Source of the DNA: CBDUQN01 sp965369375
Lineage (GTDB): Bacteria > Krumholzibacteriota > Krumholzibacteriia > Krumholzibacteriales > Krumholzibacteriaceae
Assembly: GCA_965369375.1 (NCBI GenBank)
Contig: CBDUQN010000101.1
Span: forward strand, 1 to 10,509
Length of the DNA stretch: 10,509 nt
Direction of reading: 5' to 3'
The notes beneath the pieces are model-generated. The model searched no databases and was not told the DNA's origin. It worked only from the letters and a program-made list of their open reading frames with translations. Shown here one piece after another: positions 6,771-10,509 of the stretch; the stretch's first letter is position 1; the number at the start of each line of letters is the position of its first letter. The translations under genes were made by a program, and so were the position numbers.

Positions 6771-8785
6771 AGGTATTGCTCGAGCCACCGGTGGATCTCT
6801 CTCCACCACCGCACGTTATTCTGCGGCTGATAGATCACGTGTCCCTCGTCCGGGAAGACGACGAGGCGCGAGGGAACCCCGCGTTGTTGGAGGGCGGTGA
6901 AGAGCTGCAGGCTTTCGGCGAAGGGGACACGGTAGTCCATCTCGCAGTGCGTGACGAGTGTCGGTGTGTTGAAATTGAGCGCGAGCTTGTGGGGGGACCA
7001 TTTATCATACGTTTCCGGGCTCTCCCACGGACTTTTCCCCATATCCCAGGCGGGAAACCATAATTCCTCGGTCGCGCCGTAGAAACTCGTCAGGTTATAG
7101 AGGCTCGCGTGACTGACGATGCACGAGAACCGGTCCGTATGACCCATGATCCAGTTCACCGCGTAACCGCCGAACGATCCGCCGATTGCAGCCGCGCGAG
7201 AACCGTCGACGAAATCGTAGTGCTCGATCACGTAATCGAGACCTTTTATCAGATCCTCGTAACACTTCCCCCCGTAATCTAGACTCACCTGCTCGCGAAA
7301 GACCGATCCGTACCCCGTGCTTCCGCGCGGATTGATAAAGACGCCGACGTATCCGGGCGAGCAGACGAGCTGGAAGGTGAACCACGCCGTCATAAATCTG
7401 TCGGCCCACATATTCTGTGGTCCGCCGTGTATGGTGAGCACGATCGCATATCGCCTGCCCGGTTCGAATCCGGGCGGCTTCTGTATGTATCCGTGCACCT
7501 GCGTGTTGGCGGCGCCGGTGAACCGGAACTCCTCGAGCGGCGGCAGATCGAGCTCCGCTAGGAATGCCTCATTTGTGAAGGTGCGCTGCATGGCCTGTCC
7601 ACCGGCCGCGGGCATGGTGAACAGTTCGTAGGGCAGGTCATTGAACGAGCGGATGAAAGCGAGTGTCTTCCCGTCGGGCGCTAGAGCCAGATGAACGTTG
7701 TAACCGCTTTTCGTCAGCGAATCGAGCTTTCTTTTGAGATTGACCCGGTAGATGGAGCAGTTGCCTTCATCACGCACATTGAAATAGAGCGATTTGCTGT
7801 CAGGCGCCCAGAGGATCTCGTTCACGGAGCGATCGAGACCGTCTGTCAGCCGGATATGCTCTTCCTTTTTCCGGTCGTAGACGACGAGACACTTGCGATC
7901 CGCCTCGTAACCGATCTTTTCCATAGCGGCGTAAGCTATGTACCGCCCGTTCGGTGAGTAGTGGGGTTGGCCATCGAGAGCCGGGTTCATCGTGATCTTT
8001 GTTTCTACGAGCGTTTCCGTATCAACGACAAAGAGGTCGTGGTTCGTGCTGACTGCCGGCATGGGATCCACGTTCTTGACATAACATACCTCTTTCCCGT
8101 CTGGTGAGATGTCGAAATCGTGATGGCTCGACAGCGATACGGGAGGGGAGTCGTGATCTCCGGGCGTCAGATCCTTCATCGCTCCCGTTTCCACATCGAC
8201 GAGAAAGACGTGGTTCCGTTTGTCACCGAGCCATCTGTCCCACTGGCGAAAGAGGAGGCGGTCGATGGTTCTTGCCCTGCATTCCGGCAGCTCCTCTTCG
8301 GTCCAGTTTTCGATGTCGCTCTTTCCCTCAGGGAGCACCCTCGAGCTGCAGAGTATATATCGGCCATCGACCGTCCATATTGGTGAATAGAGACCCGTTT
8401 CGGATTCGGTGATCTGCTGCGCTTCGCCGCCGTCGACACCGATTCGAAAGAGGTTTGCGGTGCCCTCTCGTGTCGAAACGAATGCGATTGTCTTGCCGTC
8501 CGGTGACCACCGCGGGGATTGGTCGGATTTTGGGCTGTTGGTAAGCCGCATCGGTGTGCCGCCTGCAACCGGAATCAGCCATATGTCGCTGTTCGAGCTG
8601 TTCTTCTCGAGATCGGGCACCGTGACGGTATAGGCGATCCATTTTCCGTCGGGCGAAATCTGCGGATCCGAGATCCTTTGTATCTCATAGAGGTCCTCCG
8701 GCGTCATCGGCCGCCTATCCTGCGAGAAAGCCGTGGAACAGCAAAACAGGCCCGCTGCCAGGGCCAGCATTATGAGTTTTTTCAT
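6767..8785 (-). CDS. Secreted S9 family (prolyl oligopeptidase) serine peptidase
   Basis: The 672-residue protein starts at ATG 8785, preceded by AAGGAGG with a 7-base gap; the frame stays open upstream to 8845 without a comparable site. Residues 1-21 form a Sec signal peptide (MKKLIMLALAAGLFCC, cleavage near AFS). The Cys pair is not in a good lipobox, so I favour a soluble periplasmic or secreted protein. Residues ~25-400 form a seven-bladed-type beta-propeller with recurrent SPDGK-type strands (for example ISPDGKWIAYTV, WSPDGKTIAFVS, ISPDGKEVCYV, LAPDGKTLAFI). Residues ~420-672 are the alpha/beta-hydrolase domain: HGGPQ oxyanion region, GGSFGGY with Ser537, Asp617 in CEMDYRVP and His649 in DEGHV. 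The triad is intact. S9C acylaminoacyl-peptidase/dipeptidyl-peptidase-like enzymes cleave short peptides, so a role in peptide scavenging is inferred. It is transcribed from a good promoter at 8817-8845 and is divergent from the methyltransferase. Confidence 0.95.
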   Translation of the reverse strand: MKKLIMLALAAGLFCCSTAFSQDRRPMTPEDLYEIQRISDPQISPDGKWIAYTVTVPDLEKNSSNSDIWLIPVAGGTPMRLTNSPKSDQSPRWSPDGKTIAFVSTREGTANLFRIGVDGGEAQQITESETGLYSPIWTVDGRYILCSSRVLPEGKSDIENWTEEELPECRARTIDRLLFRQWDRWLGDKRNHVFLVDVETGAMKDLTPGDHDSPPVSLSSHHDFDISPDGKEVCYVKNVDPMPAVSTNHDLFVVDTETLVETKITMNPALDGQPHYSPNGRYIAYAAMEKIGYEADRKCLVVYDRKKEEHIRLTDGLDRSVNEILWAPDSKSLYFNVRDEGNCSIYRVNLKRKLDSLTKSGYNVHLALAPDGKTLAFIRSFNDLPYELFTMPAAGGQAMQRTFTNEAFLAELDLPPLEEFRFTGAANTQVHGYIQKPPGFEPGRRYAIVLTIHGGPQNMWADRFMTAWFTFQLVCSPGYVGVFINPRGSTGYGSVFREQVSLDYGGKCYEDLIKGLDYVIEHYDFVDGSRAAAIGGSFGGYAVNWIMGHTDRFSCIVSHASLYNLTSFYGATEELWFPAWDMGKSPWESPETYDKWSPHKLALNFNTPTLVTHCEMDYRVPFAESLQLFTALQQRGVPSRLVVFPDEGHVIYQPQNNVRWWREIHRWLEQYL

Positions 8786-8816
8786 GTTTTTGTCCTCCTT
8801 GCTATTTGTTTCTTCG

Positions 8817-8845
8817 AGTATTGCAGGGACAGAGTTGTCTGTCAA
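8817..8845 (-). promoter_or_regulatory. Sigma70-type promoter of the S9 peptidase gene
   Basis: On the minus strand a perfect TTGACA (8840-8845) is followed after exactly 17 bases by AATACT (8817-8822, four of six consensus bases). Transcription would begin near 8810, about 25 bases before ATG 8785, leaving room for the AAGGAGG ribosome binding site. This is the clearest two-box promoter in the window. Confidence 0.65.
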
Positions 8846-8852
8846 TTCGAGG

Positions 8853-8881
8853 TTGTAAACTCAGTGTGTGTCCCATAAACT
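8853..8881 (+). promoter_or_regulatory. Candidate promoter of the methyltransferase gene
   Basis: TTGTAA (8853-8858) and TAAACT (8876-8881) are spaced by 17 bases on the plus strand, four of six consensus bases each. The start would fall near 8888, some 20 bases before ATG 8908. The -10 lies within the second copy of the direct repeat described at 8856-8890, so a protein bound there would affect this promoter. Confidence 0.35.
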
Positions 8882-8890
8882 AAGTGCGTT
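8856..8890. repeat. Imperfect direct repeat in the divergent promoter region
   Basis: TAAACTCAGTGTGTG (8856-8870) and TAAACTAAGTGCGTT (8876-8890) agree at 12 of 15 positions and start exactly 20 bases apart, about two helical turns. The pair lies just upstream of the S9 peptidase -35 box and over the candidate methyltransferase promoter. It could be a tandem operator or the scar of an insertion-sequence end; no transposase gene is present. Confidence 0.45.
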
Positions 8891-8907
8891 CAAAGGATGC
8901 GACCGCA

Positions 8908-9864
8908 ATGAATGATTCCATAATGGATTTAATGACGGCCCCGTGGAGGATGCACGTTGTCTTTGCCGCCGTTCGTTTGAATCTCTTTTCCGTGCTTTCC
9001 GATAAAAGCATGACCGCGGGAGAAATAGCATCACGGTGCGGCGCCGATTTGCGCATCCTTCAATTCCTGCTGGATGCATTGGTGAGCATGGAGTTTCTCA
9101 CCGTCTCGAAAGATTCATATTCCAATGCCGGCTTCAGCCGGAGGTATCTCGTCGCGGGAGAGCCGCGCTATATAGGCGATCTCGTCAAGCTGCAGCACAT
9201 TGAGTCGAGCCGGTGGGATAGGCTTTACGAGCTTCTCTCAAAAGATGAAAAGGCCGCAGCCGATGAAAACGAGCACAGCACGTTTATCAAGGCGATGGAC
9301 AATCTCGGCAACGTGGATGAGGCGGAGTCTTTGTGCAATGCGACGGATCTTTCTGATTGCACCAGGATGGTTGATGCAGGGGGAGGGTCGGGATTGTATT
9401 CGGTCGTTCTGTGCAAGAAATATCCTCAACTGCATTCCACGATCGTTGACAAAATCGAGACGCTGGCAGTGACAAGGGAGCTGATAGCGGGATGCGAAGA
9501 GCGGAAGCGAATTTCACTGCGAGAAGGTGATCTGGAAAGCGATCCGCTCGGTCAGGATATCGATGTGGTGTTGTTATCCGATGTCATCTATGAAGAGGCT
9601 TCTGCCGGGCCGATTTTGAACAACGTCCATAACAGCCTGACGAAGAACGGTCTGCTGATAGTTCGCGGCTATTACTCAGATCCCGAAGGTTCCAGGCCCC
9701 TCTTCGGGGCGCTGTTTGTTCTCAATGAGCTCGTGTTCGATCCCGAGAGAGCCGTGATGACATTATCCTCGCTCCAGGAGAAATTGATCGAATATGGCTT
9801 TACCATCGAAACGTCTTCCCCGTTGACGGAACGTTCCTTCATTATAATCTCGAGAAAAGGATGA
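8908..9864 (+). CDS. SAM-dependent O-methyltransferase-like protein (Methyltransf_2 fold)
   Basis: The 318-residue protein has the plan of acetylserotonin/caffeate O-methyltransferase relatives. An N-terminal winged-helix dimerisation domain (about 10-95, with AAVRLNLFSVL, AGEIASRCGAD and LQFLLDALVSM) is followed by a Rossmann domain with SAM motif I VDAGGGSG (155-162), an acidic strand end IVDK about 20 residues further on, and GDLESD near 206-211. The usual length is 330-370, so it is slightly short. Family members methylate small phenolic or polyketide hydroxyls, sometimes other acceptors. At the place of the catalytic His in the HDW motif of plant and bacterial members the sequence reads DVIYEEA, with Tyr228, so O-methylation by the usual base is doubtful. 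ATG 8908 is preferred (AAAGGA ends ten bases upstream); the frame is open from GTG 8884. There are no biosynthetic neighbours to suggest a substrate. Confidence 0.83.
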   Translation: MNDSIMDLMTAPWRMHVVFAAVRLNLFSVLSDKSMTAGEIASRCGADLRILQFLLDALVSMEFLTVSKDSYSNAGFSRRYLVAGEPRYIGDLVKLQHIESSRWDRLYELLSKDEKAAADENEHSTFIKAMDNLGNVDEAESLCNATDLSDCTRMVDAGGGSGLYSVVLCKKYPQLHSTIVDKIETLAVTRELIAGCEERKRISLREGDLESDPLGQDIDVVLLSDVIYEEASAGPILNNVHNSLTKNGLLIVRGYYSDPEGSRPLFGALFVLNELVFDPERAVMTLSSLQEKLIEYGFTIETSSPLTERSFIIISRKG

Positions 9865-9951
9865 TGGAGCTGGTTTCCTTCGGAGTTTGACCTCCACCCT
9901 ATCTCCGGTCTCAGCGGCGCCTGATACGGGCACATCATCGGCAGATGAAGT

Positions 9952-9980
9952 TTGAAACATAATGCTCACCACGCCGTAAT
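9952..9980 (+). promoter_or_regulatory. Candidate sigma70-type promoter of the DUF4097 gene
   Basis: TTGAAA (9952-9957, five of six consensus bases) is followed after 17 bases by CGTAAT (9975-9980, four of six). The start would lie near 9987, giving a leader of about 87 bases. The left arm of the inverted repeat at 9978-10013 overlaps its -10 box. Confidence 0.4.
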
Positions 9981-10013
9981 ACCCAAGTAGTTGCTGGGGA
10001 CTCAATGGGTATT
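9978..10013. repeat. Perfect 8-bp inverted repeat with 20-base loop
   Basis: AATACCCA (9978-9985) and TGGGTATT (10006-10013) are exact reverse complements separated by 20 bases. No T tract follows, so it is a poor terminator. Its overlap with the candidate -10 box and start site suggests an operator or a leader stem instead. Confidence 0.5.
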
Positions 10014-10021
10014 TCCTGCCG

Positions 10022-10035
10022 GGGTTGATCAACCC
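10022..10035. promoter_or_regulatory. Perfect 14-bp palindrome, possible operator
   Basis: GGGTTGATCAACCC is its own reverse complement, with no loop, which suits a dimeric DNA-binding protein better than an RNA hairpin. It lies 38 bases before the start codon of the DUF4097 gene and downstream of its candidate promoter. Confidence 0.4.
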
Positions 10036-10073
10036 TTGGACGAAGTTCGTTCTCGAGGGAGAGAGGAGCAGGC

Positions 10074-10509
10074 ATGAGGACGATTCCGAAAGCGCTGTGT
10101 CTTCTGGTTCTTGCCGCGCTGGTCCTTGCCGTGGCGGCGGAGGCGGGCCGCGAAGAGATAACGAAGACGTTCGACAAGAAAGAACGGATTCGCCTGAAGA
10201 CGATAAGCGGCGATTGCGTTGTTGAACCGAGCGATTCAGACAAGATCGAAGTCACTGTAATCAGCAGATATTCACCCGCCGACGCCTTCGATCCGGTTTT
10301 TAAGGAGCAGGGTGGCACGCTCAAGCTCTACGAGGAACTGGATGGAAACACCTCCGGGGGCGCTACATGGATACTCCGTGTGCCGGAAGGCACGGAGGTC
10401 GATTTCTCGACGGCCTCGGGAGACATGACGATCACCGACATGAAGGGCGAATTCTCCGCAAATACGGCGTCGGGCGATTTCGAGATCGAGAACTGCCACG
10501 GTGAATTCA
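10074..10509 (+). CDS. Secreted DUF4097-type beta-strand repeat protein (3' end outside window)
   Basis: ATG 10074 follows AGGAG by six bases, and the frame is open to the right edge (145 codons plus one base). Residues 1-23 form a Sec signal peptide (MRTIPKALCLLVLAALVLAVAAEA). The mature part begins with EEITKTFDKKERIRLKTISGD, a typical entry into the DUF4097 fold, and then shows short strand repeats: FSTASGDMTIT (111-121) and NTASGDFEIE (130-139) carry the same ASGD turn 18 residues apart. DUF4097 proteins form a beta-helix-like stack, are often exported, and have no established biochemical function; many lie near envelope-stress or transcriptional regulators, but the right-hand neighbours are outside this window. 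The gene probably has its own promoter (9952-9980) and is separated from the methyltransferase gene by 209 bases, so co-transcription is uncertain. Confidence 0.88.
   Translation, partial: MRTIPKALCLLVLAALVLAVAAEAGREEITKTFDKKERIRLKTISGDCVVEPSDSDKIEVTVISRYSPADAFDPVFKEQGGTLKLYEELDGNTSGGATWILRVPEGTEVDFSTASGDMTITDMKGEFSANTASGDFEIENCHGEF

Noticed and set aside
8846..8880. Complete insertion-sequence end or transposon in the S9/methyltransferase spacer
   Set aside because: The GTGTGTCCCATAAACT stretch looks somewhat like an IS end, but there is no transposase, no target duplication and no paired inverted end in the window.
9865..10073. tRNA, small RNA or known riboswitch between the methyltransferase and DUF4097 genes
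   Set aside because: No cloverleaf, T-loop motif or known riboswitch core could be traced; only the repeats and promoter-like boxes stand out.
1..10509. CRISPR array, toxin-antitoxin pair, defence island or phage genes
   Set aside because: No regularly spaced repeats, no nuclease/helicase/integrase domains and no paired small frames with ribosome binding sites were seen on either strand.

Overview
The window looks like chromosomal DNA of an uncultured, apparently free-living bacterium from one of the FCB-type or neighbouring candidate phyla (Latescibacteria, Eisenbacteria, Krumholzibacteriota, Zixibacteria or similar). This is inference. It rests on the combination of a large secreted protein ending in a FlgD-like/T9SS-style beta domain with Asp-rich calcium-type repeats, a secreted S9 peptidase, a DUF4097 beta-repeat protein and a stand-alone GuaA-type ATP pyrophosphatase. 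I see no ribosomal marker that fixes the lineage. Composition is moderately GC-rich, and ribosome binding sites are of the AGGAGG type.

Layout from left to right. (1) A secreted protein of at least 803 codons on the minus strand fills positions 1-2411 and runs off the left edge without a stop. (2) Diverging from it is a truncated N-terminal fragment of an SLC13/DASS-type transporter (2569-3021), which I read as a pseudogene. (3) A full-length ATP/ADP-translocase (Tlc/Npt) family membrane protein follows (3199-4587, plus). (4) A monoacylglycerol-lipase-like alpha/beta hydrolase converges on it (4609-5442, minus). (5) A 329-base divergent spacer carries a promoter for the hydrolase and two small hairpins. 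(6) A GMP-synthase-like ATP pyrophosphatase lacking a glutaminase domain lies at 5772-6770 (plus). (7) A secreted S9 prolyl-oligopeptidase-family peptidase is encoded at 6767-8785 (minus); its stop codon overlaps that of the previous gene. (8) A short divergent promoter region with a direct repeat precedes an O-methyltransferase-fold protein (8908-9864, plus). (9) A 209-base spacer holds a candidate promoter, an inverted repeat and a perfect 14-bp palindrome. (10) A secreted DUF4097 protein starts at 10074 and runs off the right edge.

Nearly every neighbouring pair is divergent or convergent, so most genes are probably transcribed singly and no operon joins them into an obvious pathway. Three products carry Sec-type signal peptides (the FlgD-domain protein, the S9 peptidase and the DUF4097 protein), so much of the window serves the cell envelope. 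I found no convincing CRISPR array, tRNA, rRNA, intact insertion sequence or new defence system. The most interesting points are the GuaA paralogue that lacks the usual lid motif, the methyltransferase whose expected catalytic His is Tyr, the broken SLC13 gene, and the repeats in the two promoter regions near the right end.
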